64,000 nucleotides of DNA, taken from assembly GCA_023213395.1 (NCBI GenBank), contig CM041465.1:85629741-85693740 (forward strand), read 5' to 3'. Position 1 is the first letter of the stretch, and the number at the start of each line of letters is the position of its first letter. Positions 22,899 to 34,074 of this stretch are shown here, piece by piece. Position numbers and translations under genes: made by a program. The notes under the pieces are model-generated. The model had not been told where the DNA came from, ran no database searches, and saw only the letters and a list, made by a program, of their open reading frames with translations. The stretch is from Cycas panzhihuaensis (taxonomy: Eukaryota; Cycadophyta).

Positions 22899-24009
22899 TG
22901 CATTTGGTATCATAGTGATTGGTTTTAGCCACGATTGGTTTTCGAGCATGTAAAGCATCATGGCAAGCTTGCATTGTAATTATTTGATTATATTTATTTT
23001 ATTTTTCAATAGTTTTATATATTTTACATTGAAATATTATTTGTATATGTATATTTTTGGCTCATGCAATCAATACATTCAATATGTTTGATGTTTTTTG
23101 TAGTGATTTTAGGTGGACACAACCCAACAGTGATTTGAATCAATTCTACATAAGTTTTGTTTAATAATTTTTTATTTTTCATTTAGTTCCTAGTTAATTT
23201 TCAATGATCTTTTAGGTCACTGATCTTTGGTAGGTTGGTGCACCTCCATCATTGAGTAAAACTGTATTAAGTAATTACTCATTTTAATCCTTATCAAGTA
23301 CTCTTCGTGCTAGATCAAATGGTTCTGAAAACCATTGCCTTTACATTGAGAAATCTCTCCTAGAATCCCACCTATTACATTTCTCTACTACTAAAACCCC
23401 ATTGGAATTTCCTTAAAATCAAATAAATTCATTATGTTTCTTAATGTTTCCCTTTGTAATAGAGATGCAGGCCTTCTACTGACCATCTAAGGCTTTATCT
23501 AATAGATTTCAAGCCATGTTTGGGCCATATGATCACCATATAAGCTATATGACCCATGTTTCTTTTGCAACCTCATTCTTCCTCTGTGATTAATAGATCT
23601 CAATGAAAATTTGTAAGTGCCTCTATAGTAGGCATCTCCGACCCCACCCCACCCCACCTTAAATTTGTCTTGATCAGTTGCCTTTATGAGCTGATCGAGC
23701 CCTCTGAGCAAACTCACATGCGCGCAAATATCACCTCTTCGTCGAATTAAAATTTAATTTTTTTCATTAATTTTTTACAAACTTTGATTAAATTAAATTA
23801 TATTTAATATAAATTAAAGTTTATACCCTTCAAATCTTAGCCCTTGGTCACTTTTAGCCTTCATATGACCTCATTTTACTATTTTTTAAGGGGCAAACCT
23901 AAAAAATTATAAACTATTTTTAATTTTTTTAGATTTAGGAGGATTTAGCTCTATTTAATAATCTTTGGAGTCCGCTAACCCCCTTTGCAAATCAATGATA
24001 GGTTATATG
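22899..24009. other. AT-rich sequence without genes
   Basis: Stops in all frames. A short CCCCACC-rich patch occurs near 23640. It could be the wreck of the internal region behind the plus-strand LTR, but no Gag motif can be read. Confidence 0.35.
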
Positions 24010-24306
24010 TGAAAAGAGTAGATCTATCCTTTATTTCTATGTACTAAACACAAAGGCAAATATGGTAACAAGAGAGACTTGAGAGAAAGAGAGAAGCTCT
24101 CACAAAATGGGGAGGTAAGAATGAACCTCCTCCATTAAGCTTTTACTTTTATATTGAAAGAGGAAGCTTTAGAGTTAGGTGAAATGAAATTATATATAAT
24201 GCACATGAAAGTGTATTTCACTTAATTGATCTAACTTAATGTTCACTTAAGACCCTTTTAGAAATAATCAACTAATTTAATGACCTTGTGACATTAACCC
24301 TTTTCA
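24010..24306 (-). repeat. Copia-3 3' LTR
   Basis: About 297 bp, similar to the Copia-2 LTR, ending TTTTCA before a polypurine tract (minus strand AAGGGAGAGAT). The left boundary is uncertain by a few bases. Confidence 0.7.
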
Positions 24307-24759
24307 ATCTCTCCCTTAATGGCACAAGGTCATTTCATCCTATTTTGTTCTATCCTATGAGGTCTTCATTTGAATCTCTTAAAAAGTAAACTACTATGAC
24401 ACTTTCATGGGAAACCCTCATGGGGAAAAAACCCATAGATTTTCTAATCTACTAACCTAGCTCAAGTGGCTCTTTAAATGAAGCCAGATAGCTAATCAGT
24501 ACAATAAATTTTGTAGTTGAAATCTCGAGTCTCCATATACTATTTGGTTATCCCTCATGCCCTTCGGTTTTCATAGGTTTTGATTTTCCAAAATGATACA
24601 ACTCTTATCCTTTAGCACCCACAAGGGATTTCATAAACGGGATAGAGTAGAGACTTACTCTTGTCCTTATGCACCCACAAGGGATTTTCATGGATGAGAT
24701 AGAGTATGATGGTCCTATTATCATATCCTTCAATCAGTCAAAGATGGAGGCCCTAAGGC

Positions 24760-25222
24760 CAAGTTACTTTTGGAACTATTCAAGCTTCACCCTCTTCAGT
24801 GGTCTCATGAAGATATCGGCCACTTGATCTACTATGGGACTGTACTCTAGTTGAATTATGCCATCATGAACTAGCTATCTAGTCATATGGACTTCCATAC
24901 TTATATAGTTAGTATGATCATGAAATATAAGATTTTTAGCCATTTGGATTATAGATTGATTATCTACATGTAAGCTAGTAGAACTTGTTTGGGTGATATT
25001 TAATGTATTAAATAATTTTCTAAGCCATATCGCTTCCTTGCTTATCTCATAAGCAACAATATATTTAGCTTCAATAGTTGAGTCATCAATTATCTTCTAC
25101 CATCTAGATCTCCATGATATTGGTGTTGTTCCAAGAAATGTTACATACCCAGATGTAGATTTTCCTATGTCTTTATCTCTAGCAAAGTCAAAGTCTGTAT
25201 ATGCATAAAGTTTAAATTCTAC
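24760..25222 (-). pseudogene. Copia-3 RNase H fragment
   Basis: The minus strand reads DQVADIFMRPLKRVKLE before a stop, matching the C-terminus of Copia-2 Pol (VADIFTKPLQRVKFE). Upstream codons correspond to the Copia RNase H. It contains several stops and is truncated by the LINE junction. Confidence 0.75.
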
Positions 25223-25223
25223 A

Positions 25224-25235
25224 TTTTTTTTTTTT
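25224..25235 (-). other. LINE poly(A) tail
   Basis: A run of 12 T on the plus strand, directly at the junction with Copia-3. Confidence 0.85.
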
Positions 25236-25489
25236 TGATATGGTAAAAATTATATTATAGGGGTTTTAACTGGGTCCCCTAACCCTGTACATCAAGCCAA
25301 CCGGCTTAGCTAAGATGGCCATGACAGGCCCATGGTCTAGCCCAATAAAAGTCTCACGTCCTCCTCACCGCCTCCCTCAGATGTGCTTCACCGACCGCCT
25401 CAAGAGCTCCTCCAGATATTCCTCTTTCCAAACTTTTGTTCTTTTATTTGACATGCCTTGCCATAGCCAATCATTGCTGAGTTGCCTTC

Positions 25490-25813
25490 CTAAAAGTATG
25501 TTGAATCAAGACCAACTTTAGATCTCAAAATATCTGGACATCCTTGAAAATATCGCATTGTCCCAACCCGGTCCGCTTCCCCCTTCAAACATTTTATAAC
25601 ATACATTGAGTCACCTTCTATGACCACCTTTTGGATTTCCTCCTCGTCCATTAGGGTTATCGCCTCAAAGATCGCCTGCACTCTACTTTCCGGGTTCGAT
25701 TGGACTCCTAGATACTCCGCAAAAGCCCATGTCAAATTACCACTGTGATCCCTACACAGGCCACCCCCACCCGCCTCTCCGGGGTTACCCTTGGTCGCTC
25801 CGTCAAAGTTCAC
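25490..25813 (-). pseudogene. LINE RNase H domain
   Basis: A 107-aa open stretch with the plant LINE RNase H (RVT_3-like) pattern. It has the first Asp in MNFDGATKGNPG, Glu in AIFEAITL and Asp in VIEGDSMYVIKCL, a spacing typical of the catalytic acidic residues. It would remove RNA from the cDNA hybrid during target-primed reverse transcription. It is separated by frame breaks from zf-RVT upstream. Confidence 0.85.
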
Positions 25814-26288
25814 CTTTCCCCATTGAATATCTGGAGGATGCCATTTAACATCCCTGCTTCTCTCCCTGGCCCCCCTCTGGGGGACAATGCCCCACTATTT
25901 TATGATTCCTTCTTCCCTTCCGAATCTGTCCCCTTTAGGCATAACTAACATTTCATAAATGCCCTTTCTTATCTCCACTAGCAGGGTCAAGCAATCCTTC
26001 TCTCTTCCCTCGAAAATCCTCTGCTTGCTTCTTTCCAGATGTACCAAGAGCCAACCGGAAGGATCATCTTCTATAGTCTGATAAGGGTTTTGCTTTTGAA
26101 AGGGGGAGTCCATGCTGTCCACTGATCTTTTAGGGATTTTGATGAAACCCAGGCTATCCCCATCCCCGACCAAAAATTACTCCATATGCACACTGAGTAG
26201 GGGCAATGAATACTTAAGTGATCCAGGGTTACAGCGTCCCTCTTGGAAAGTGCACACTGCTAGCCAAATGAATGCCCCTTTCGATAGA

Positions 26289-26480
26289 TTATCCAGTAAG
26301 TAATTTATTTTGGAGGCATACCCACCAAAATGCTGCTATTTTTGGAAGGATTCCTAACTTCCAGGCCCCGAATAATGTGTCGTTCCTGACCCAGCCCTCC
26401 CTACTCATCCTCAGATTATAACCAGCTTTAACCGTATATGAACCCGAAGACGAGGAGGGCCATACCAAATGTAGTCGCAT
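26289..26480 (-). pseudogene. LINE zf-RVT domain
   Basis: A 63-aa open stretch with the usual zf-RVT layout: a W/S/G segment leading to SYTVKAGYN, then WKLGILPKIAAFWWVCLQNK and LLTG. In plant LINEs this region lies between RT and RNase H, as here. The linker 25895-26173 is also open but in another frame. Confidence 0.75.
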
Positions 26481-26673
26481 GACCTCTTTGGAATATACTG
26501 GTTTCCTAATATCTCCCTCACTCTTTGAGTCTCCTCCTCAAGGTCTAGCAGGTCCTCAAAGGATCTCCATCTCCTTTCCTTACCTTACCCTACCCAATAA
26601 TCTTTGACTGCTGCATCAGTAGCGATTTACGTATTCCCTCTTCATGCTACCAATGTTAGGCAGCTCCTCTAAT

Positions 26674-27855
26674 TTAGAGTGGCCGCACCATCCATGCCCA
26701 AAACTTTATGCTTTCACCATCCCCCAATTTCCATCTCATACCTTCGTAGAGGAGGGACCTCGTGGACCTAATGGCCTGCCATATCGGAGAGCCTTCAACG
26801 CAATGCCCCTCCTCCAACAAGAAGTGGTTGTCCCCCAAGTACTTCCTTGCAAGAATACTCCCCCCACCTGCCCCAACCTCTTTAATGAGTCTCCATCCCA
26901 TCTTTGCCAAGAGGGCTTCATTAAAAAAACCCAACCTTCTTACGCTGAGACCCCCCGCCCACTTTGGCTTGCAGACCCTCTCCCAAGACACAAGGTGGAA
27001 TCTCCTTTTTTCTTCAGCACCTGACCAAAGGAATCTCTTCATGATTCCCTCCAAAGTGGAAATAACCTTGCTTGGCATCTTGAAGGCTGTCATCTGATAG
27101 ACCGGGATACTCTGCAAGGAAGCCACCACTAATTGAAGTTTCCATGCCCAGCTGAGAAGAGCCCCTTTCCATCCCGCTAGCTTCTTATTGAATCTGCTCA
27201 CTACTGGGTCCCACAGATTCTGTCCCATCTTACCCACGAATAGAGGCATATCGAGATAAGAGCCAGGGAGGGAACCCCTGGCCATCTCCAAAATCCTACT
27301 TATTCTCCTTTGCTGCCCCTCCGGGGTATTGATAAAGAAAGCCAAGCTTTTATCCAAATTGATTTTCTGATTTGTAGCCTTTTCATAAGCCTGAAGGCCC
27401 GTTTTTAAAGCCCTGGCCTCCTCCAGAGAAGCCCTGCATAAGAATATATTATCGTCTACGAACTGATGGAGCACAATATTTTCAAGGTTGGAGGTAGCTT
27501 TCAGCCCTGAAAGCCTCCCTAACCACTGGGTCTCAAGAGTAGCCCTACCTAGCATTTCGGCCATGATAATGAATAAGAAGGGGGAGAAGGGATCACCTTG
27601 CCTCAAACCCCTCGATCCGGTAAAGAAGGGAGTCGACCTGCCATTTATCAGCACCGAAAAAGAAACTCTAGATATACAACATCTCATCCAATCTCTCCAA
27701 ACCTCCCCGAAACCAAACGCCTCAAGACAATCCAGCAGACAGTCCCAAGCCACCCTGTCATAGGCTTTAGACATGTCTGTTTTAATTATCATGCCCGCAT
27801 CCTTGCGATGGAGCGTCGAATGCAGGGTTTCGTGGAGAATAATAATACTGCGAGA
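26674..27855 (-). pseudogene. LINE reverse transcriptase (partial)
   Basis: About 390 codons are open. Motif A TDMSKAYDRVAWD is near 27752-27780. The GLRQGDPFSPFLF motif is near 27570-27606, and the catalytic FVDD is at 27451-27462 (usually FADD). The thumb region (LDKSLAFFINTP) and a long C-terminal part ending WKLGDGESIKFWAW follow. The catalytic residues look intact. The N-terminal third of RT and the endonuclease are absent, because the frame enters Gypsy sequence at about 27859, so the first codons of the apparent ORF are not LINE. Confidence 0.9.
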
Positions 27856-27858
27856 TTT

Positions 27859-29419
27859 GCCTACCTGCGTGTGACTACCCCTACCTTTATGGGGCCTAGG
27901 CACACCTCTTCCTCTCCTCTTGCTCCGAAACGAGCCTAAACTACCATTTTAGATTGTTCCCATTCCTCCCAACCACGGGTGGAATGGCAATTTAAGATGG
28001 ATTCGTGTTCAAACGAGCCTAAACTACCATTTTAGATTGTTCCCATTCCTCCCAACCACGGGTGGAATGGCAATTTAAGATGGATTCTTGCTCCGAAACG
28101 AGCCTAAACTACCATTTTAGATTGTTCCCATTCCTCCCAACCACGGTGGAATGGCAATTTAAGATGGATTCTTGCTCAAACGAGCCTAAACTACCATTTT
28201 AAATTGTTCCCATTCCTCCCAACCACGGGTGGAATGGCAATTTAAGATGGATTCTTGCTAAACGAGCCTAAACTACCATTTTAAATTGTTTCCATTCCTC
28301 CCAACCACGGGTTGAATGGCAATTTAAGATGGATTCTTACTCAAAACGAGCCTAAACTACCATTTTAGATTGTTCCCATTCCTCCCAACCACGGGTGGAA
28401 TGGCAATTTAAGATGGATTCTTGCTCAAACGAGCCTAAACTACCATTTTAGATTGTTCCCATTCCTCCCAACCACGGTGGAATGGCAATTTAAGATGGAT
28501 CCTTGCTCAAACGAGCCTAAACTACCATTTTCAATTGTTCCCATTCCTCCCAACCACGGGTGGAATGGCAATTTAAGATGGATTCTTGCTCCGAAACGAG
28601 CCTAAACTACCATTTTAAATTGTTCCCATTCCTCCCAACCACGGGTGGAATGGCAATTTAAGATGGATTCTTGTTTCCTCTTACGGTTCCTCATGGAACC
28701 TGCGTTCCCGTATGCTCTTGGGAACCTTTGTCCTCCTACTTGGGCATCCTCCAACTAGGACGACGCTAGGGAGTATCGTTACTCCCCCTCCCGTGCTTGT
28801 GGTTTCCTTCGCATATTCCGCTATGCTCCCCTGTGGACGTGCATGCATGTCGCCCTATCTTCTAACCTCGCGCCTCTCGATCACCTCTGTTTACGGTGGT
28901 TGCGTGTGCTCCAGTTAGACGTATGGCCATACATGGAAGGAAACACATGCATATTACAACAAAATATTTACAACAAATGTCTACAACATATTTACAACAT
29001 ACAAAATATTCATTTACAAAATAAATCATACATGCTACCTCTATCATACATGATACACACCATTTCATGTGGAGGCTTGTCGGCCATCAGTGCCCAAGTC
29101 TCTAGATTCTTTGTCGGTTAGTTAGATGTGCTTGCCCCTGTTTGCCGGATGCCTGCTACTTCATATTACACCTTAGTAGCAGGGCATCCTGCTTTCTGCC
29201 ACTTCGCCAGTGTCGATGCACAGACGACGCGTGAGGCCCTCACGTTGTCCTCGTCTCGTCCCCTTGTCCACGCGTTCGCCACGACACTTGCCTACACCCT
29301 TGGATCACGTGCCGCTCTTGATCGCTCTTCTATATCTATATGCATGTGCTACTCATGTTTCTTGATTGTCAGCATTCGCCATCACATTACGCCCGAGCGG
29401 TGAGGCTCACGCCATAGCG
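27859..29419 (+). mobile_element. 3' internal tail of a truncated Gypsy A copy (A-0)
   Basis: Matches the post-protease tail, 84-bp array and 3'UTR of the full internal region at about 53550-55093. It starts abruptly at the LINE junction and runs into LTR-1 at 29420. It represents a third, truncated internal region to the left of the shared-LTR array. The 3'UTR after the array (28674-29419) has A/T-rich ACAAAATATTTACAAC words and no ORF of note. Confidence 0.8.
27926..28673 (+). repeat. Hairpin repeat array 1 (9 copies, ~83 bp)
   Basis: Copies begin (GCCTAAACTACC) near 27933, 28017, 28102, 28182, 28266, 28349, 28432, 28516 and 28599. Each unit contains an imperfect palindrome. The first runs 27944-28000: a 13-bp outer arm and an 11-bp inner arm, separated by a 3-nt bulge, with loop AACCAC. 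A small GCTC/GAGC stem joins neighbouring units. The order of copy variants equals that of array 4. 3'UTR tandem repeats of this kind are known from Tat/Ogre-type plant elements and can seed satellites. Confidence 0.95.
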
Positions 29420-31959
29420 TGTTTCCCGCCATCGGGAATGGACTCGGACGATCGACACAGGTTTGTGCAGGTATATGTTCTTACTTTGCTTACTTATGAT
29501 TGCTAAGGTAATTTGGAATAATTTGATTGACATACCGCTTCGCACGCATTTGCTTGACCGCTTGCTCATAATGCATGCCTAACGGCACCCTTCAAACTAT
29601 GGCGACTCACAATGGGCATCCATAAGCGGATGCGACACCCCGTATGGCGTACAACCACCCACGACGTCTCCATGGTCTTTCGGGATGCTTTTGCCAGCCT
29701 GTTTATGCGTGTTACGCGTCGCTTATGTTGCAAACCCTTTCTAAGCTGTTTTTAACCCTTAGTTAGGTCTCTTTGCACCATTTTGAGTACTTGCCCACCG
29801 CCTGGCCTTCCCGATTGATTTAATTCATGCTCACCCTTGTTCTTACCTTAAAAGCTGATTTTTATGACTTTTAGGTTGCATTTTCTCTTTTCAAATTAGT
29901 TTGTCATCATTGCAAACTTAGCGGTACCACAAAGTTCTGATGCCGGCATCTGCAGTAAACTTAGCGATGCCAAGTTACCGCAGACGACTGTTTAAAATTT
30001 AAAAAAAGAAACACGCGACAGTGGCCGCGATTTTTCATGAATCGCCGCGTGGCTCTAACAGTTGAGGCGCCCGAGGCCCCCCAACGTTCACTTGCTTCAC
30101 TCAAGACATAAAAACTCTTTTTTCACTCATTTGCCTCAGGATTGAATGAATTTTTCTACTCTCTACTTCACTCTCCTCTCAAGTTTTCTTCACAAAAGAC
30201 AAGACAAACAAACAAGACAAGAGACACCTTTCAACAGCTGTGGGACGGAGGCACCAAGGGCTGCTATTGCTGGAGACACAGGGCCATTGCTGCCCCCTAC
30301 GGAGCTCCAATACAAGCACTCTTCCTCCTCACACATATTGAAGGCCTCCAAGAGGATTTTGCACCAAGAAAACCATTGCAAGGAACCATTCCCATCTCAC
30401 TTTCTTGCATGAGGCTCCACCACTCCTCTCTCTTGCAAGGGACATGCTACATTGCTTCATAGGCATCTCTTGGACCGCTGCTCCAAGTTGCCAAGTGCTC
30501 ATATGCACTCCTCCTTCATCATTTGAGGTATTTGGTGTCATTTCTTTGGTGTCTCTGCCCGTGTTCTTGTATTATTTTACTTGCAACTCTTTGCTTCCTT
30601 TTATATATGCACTTTCTTGGTTTCCTTAGTAGGTTGATGCAAGGAACCATAGTATTTGTGGCTTATTAGAGTGTCACCCGAGGATAGGCTTAGTTTCCCA
30701 TTCTTTTCTTCCACTCACCCTTCTTCTCCCATCCTTCTCTTTCGCCATTTCTTGGGCAAACCCAAGCATAAAGGGTTACACGAGGGTTTGAGGGAGATGA
30801 GGCGGGTTCCGCCCCCATTGCCGCCCTACTCCCCAAGGGTTCCGTCCCTTTCCTCTCCCCTTTATTTCCGCTTTTGCTTAAGAAGTAGGGCTAGAGAGGC
30901 TTGAGAATCGGTTGAGTGTTTACCTTGGCATATGCTACCCGTTGCTCCATGATCTTTTGTCGCGTGCTAGCATCGTTTCCCTCACATCTTGTGGAGACCT
31001 CTCGTGGGTGAGTTAGCCATCCCGAGGCTATACTCAACCCCATTTGGGGTGCGTTTGTGGTATGTGACCTTGGCATGCTTATCGTGTGACTTTGCTTCTT
31101 TTATTGCATGTTAGCATTTAGCCATATCTTTTAACTTAGTTCGCTTTACTTGCAACATATATACATATATCTTTTGGCATCTCGTAGCCTCTCTTTCGAG
31201 AGGAAGGTATTCCGCTTATTTGCTTGGGGCGAGGGACGAGGGGCGCATAAGGTCGACCCATCACGGTCGACACTTGCTTGGCACGTTTTCCCTTTGTGTA
31301 TGCCGTTTCGAGCTTTATTTTACGTCATTTGCTTTAGTTAGTGCTTATTTGCTTTCGGGAGGTAATCGATCCCCATCACCGCTTGCAACCGACGTCGCAT
31401 ACGAGGAGGACGACGGAGGAAGCGCAACTGGACGGACACTGCGTTTTCAACCGCCGGATCGGTATTCTCGCTCACCCTTCATACTCCTTTTTCTCGCTCT
31501 TACGTTTTTTACGCTTGCTTTGGTAGTTAGAGAAATATAAGGAAAAGGAAAAGAAATAACTATTTATTTTGTACTTGCTTTTTGCTCTACATTTGCTTTA
31601 CGTGCGCTTTCTTTGCTACACCGCACACTATAGTGTCTCGAGATTCTTTGACCGATCCCCTTTAGCCGCTCTTGCGCATATCTTACTGCGACACGTTTGG
31701 TTGGTTACCCTTCGCCGCTTTCTCATTGCCTTGAGAAGTAGCGTGCATAGTTTCCTTTTCCCCTTCCCGCCATCCCAAGGGTAGGAGGGTCTCGCCTTGC
31801 GGCCACTGAAGCAACCAGGGCACCTTGCAGCCGTGCACTCGGCCTCCGGCCAAGACGGACGTCCCGCGAGGTATGATCCTCGTTCTTTAGCCTATTAGCC
31901 CTGTGGTTTTGTGTCCTTCCCGCTAGGCGTTGGATCATTGCCCCGTGGAGAGCGTTTCA
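29420..31959 (+). repeat. Gypsy A LTR-1 (2540 bp)
   Basis: Starts TGTTTCC and ends GTTTCA. The boundaries were inferred from element B, whose two ends cut its host gag at exactly these sequences. A TATA-like CATAAAAAC lies 687 bp in (30107-30115), preceded by a conserved CCCCCCAACGTTCACTTGC block. Transcription probably starts near 30140, leaving about 1.8 kb of R-U5. Long stretches are identical to LTR-2 and LTR-3, broken by clusters of small indels. Confidence 0.85.
30107..30115 (+). promoter_or_regulatory. Putative TATA box of LTR-1
   Basis: CATAAAAAC, at the same LTR position (687-695 bp from the start) in all five plus-strand LTRs: 34762, 42266, 47974 and 55786. No experimental start site is known. 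Confidence 0.5.
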
Positions 31960-32224
31960 CCGTGCGGCCGTCTGGGATTGCCAGTAAGGGAGCTAAATCC
32001 GCCTCCCCTTCTTGTTGGTGCTCTTGCCTTTAGGTAAGTCTGCGTTCCGTGGTCTTAGTTGGGTAAACCCCAACGTGTTTGCATTACCCTATTTCTCCTT
32101 TCGTCTCGTTCCTTCTAACGCTCGTAAGAGGCGTTGCATGCGACGTTTCGCGTCGTTTGCTTCTGCCATTGTTGGAAGACCGAGCTTTTGTCTTGTCCGT
32201 TCATCGTCGAATCCCGATTCGACC
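31960..32224 (+). other. A-I leader between LTR-1 and gag
   Basis: 265 bp. A primer-binding site should start within a few bases of 31960, but the copies differ here by indels (compare 36624, 49823 and the complement of 62589) and no tRNA match could be assigned. A consensus-like splice donor, AG|GTAAGT, occurs at 32034-32039. Confidence 0.4.
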
Positions 32225-34074
32225 ATGGAAGGTTATCCCTCCGATTGGGCTTCTGGCCCCATGAGTTCTGGGAACTCGGGAGTTCCCTTGCATCTGGAAT
32301 CCGCCCATGAGGGCGATGATTCCATATACTACTACGATGACCATTTCCACGGGATGACTTTTAGGCCTTCCGCCTAAGCTATGGATGATTCAGCCCTCTG
32401 AGACTCACCACCACTGTTGGCGAGCCTTATGAGGGACGCCGAAGGTCCCCTACTTTTGAAGTCCCTTCGACCTCGTATGGCTATGAGGATACCCTCCGCC
32501 GACGCGGTCAAGGCGCTTGAGTATTTTCAAGCAAAGGCGCCAACCGCCTCCTCGATGGTTCAAGAGATCCTGCGCAATATGGCGTCCTCTTCGTCTGCGC
32601 TACGCCATCTACAACGACGCGCTTCTACTCCACAAGATACGTATTGTCTTGGGGTCACCCCGCCTCCAAGGCGAGTGTTGCGCCGATTGTCCCTAGTCGC
32701 GGTCCTACTTCCTCGGACCCGCCAGTGTGCTGCTCCCGCAACTCGGGGTTAGCATACCTTGTCTAACCAAACGCACGTGCCACCTCCGAACGTGGCACAT
32801 GCGTTCCCTAATAGGCTCGGGGTCCCGCTAGTGCCGCCACCGCTAGCCATGTAGGACCCGCTCTCGTATGTCGAACCGGTTGGTGGTCCTTCTCTTTCGT
32901 GCCCCGGGCTACACGTCACAACCTTGGGGTGGCAAGGGAAACCACCTCCTGCCTATGGAGTGGACCCGTTGCACCCATATGGGGTCGCGCCACCCACGGG
33001 TGGCCCATATGGGCAAACCCGGCCCTCACCCCTGTTCCGATGTCGGGCGCTGACTGCTGCCAAGACGGCCTGAGGGAGCGCCTCCTTTCCAAACATCTAC
33101 CCGCACCCCTTCCCACAAGGGGTGTTTCTCAAGGAGGGATGGGACCGACACCCCCATCCGTTCCTTTTGACAGCTTGCCGATCCTTTAGCCTGTGCAAGG
33201 ACACGTCCTTCGTGGACTATAGGTCGACGCCCGTCCGCTGAGGCGTTGAGGACTAACTTCGCCTCACCCTCTGAAGTCCCCAAATTTGATGGGACTTCGT
33301 CGCAGACCCAACCGAGCATGTGCGCGGCTTTTCCATGGCGTGCATTGACTATTGGGCCTCGACCACATCTTGATGAAGCTCTTCCGCGATCCTTGCAGGC
33401 GATGCCCTCAAGTGGTTCTACCGCTTTCCCGCCCATTCGATCTCCTCATTCCGGCATTTAGTGGGCGAGTTCGTCAACTATTTTGACGTAGCGCGCCCAT
33501 TCGAGAGCGGAATGAAGGCGCTTTGTCGCTCAAACAAGGCCACGATGAGATGAACCGTGACTTTGTGCGGCGCTTTCACGACCTCCTTCACTCCACCAAG
33601 GCCACATTGCACGAGGAGTTGAAGAGGATCTCTTTGTCGATGCACGCCGTCACGAGGTGCACGTGGAGGTCCTCAAGATGGGGGCAACCACGTGTGACTC
33701 GCGATTTCGAGGTGTTTGGCGTTGGAGGCCATTGAGATCGGTGGACTCAAGAAACCTCCCAAGCCCTCACAACGTCGTGAGGCGCCTCCCCAAATAAGGA
33801 AACCGAACCTCGCAGACCGCTAGACCACCTCTCACCCGACCGAGAGGACCCTAGATCCGCTTACCTCAGCCATTCGCTCATTCGAGCGCCACGATGAAGG
33901 AGCTTAGCTCCAGCCTCCTTCGTCGCCTCCCTCCCATAGAGACCGTCCGGAGACTTCGTGCGATGCCCCCAAAGGGGCAACACCCGATCTTCTCAAGCGG
34001 GAGGATCGATCCTCCCTTGAGAAGAGGTGGTGTTCCATCCACTCGGAGTGTTCCATGACGATGCGGCGTTGCGG
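32225..34074 (+). pseudogene. Gypsy A-I gag, 5' part, cut by element B
   Basis: The ATG at 32225 opens MEGYPSDWA, the same start as in all copies. Capsid (Retrotrans_gag) coding sequence follows at about 33240-33720. Frames are broken many times by 1-3 nt differences from the better copy at 36882, for example at the CTTGCAGG site (33390) and before GTCGCTCAAAC (33525). The zinc-knuckle coding segment ends at 34070, where the LTR of element B begins. The rest of this gag resumes at 44123. Confidence 0.75.

Larger units (their letters stand above)
24010..25223 (-). mobile_element. Copia-3: 3' end of a Copia-2-related element
   Basis: The LTR (24010-24306), 3'UTR and RNase H end follow the same order as Copia-2 8728-9980 and are recognisably similar along the whole length. 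The copy is broken at 25223 by the poly(T) of the LINE, so RT, integrase and gag are missing. Stops in the RNase H part mark it as dead. Confidence 0.8.
25224..27859 (-). mobile_element. Plant L1-type LINE, 5'-truncated
   Basis: On the minus strand it has the order RT, zf-RVT, RNase H, 3'UTR, poly(A), which is the ORF2 layout of plant L1 LINEs. The tail appears as a run of 12 T at 25224-25235. The endonuclease and N-terminal RT are missing, because at about 27859 the sequence switches abruptly to Gypsy internal sequence. No target duplication joins the two ends. Frames are broken between domains. Confidence 0.9.

Noticed and set aside
25315-25521. Plus-strand ORFs across 25.3-27.8 kb
   Set aside because: They are antisense to the LINE RNase H, zf-RVT and RT domains.
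27926-28673. CRISPR-like regular array
   Set aside because: Whole units repeat without unique spacers, the unit is ~84 bp, and the setting is a plant retrotransposon 3'UTR.
31960-31980. Primer-binding site of the Gypsy family
   Set aside because: The bases after the LTR end differ by indels among the four copies, and no plant tRNA 3' end could be matched with confidence.
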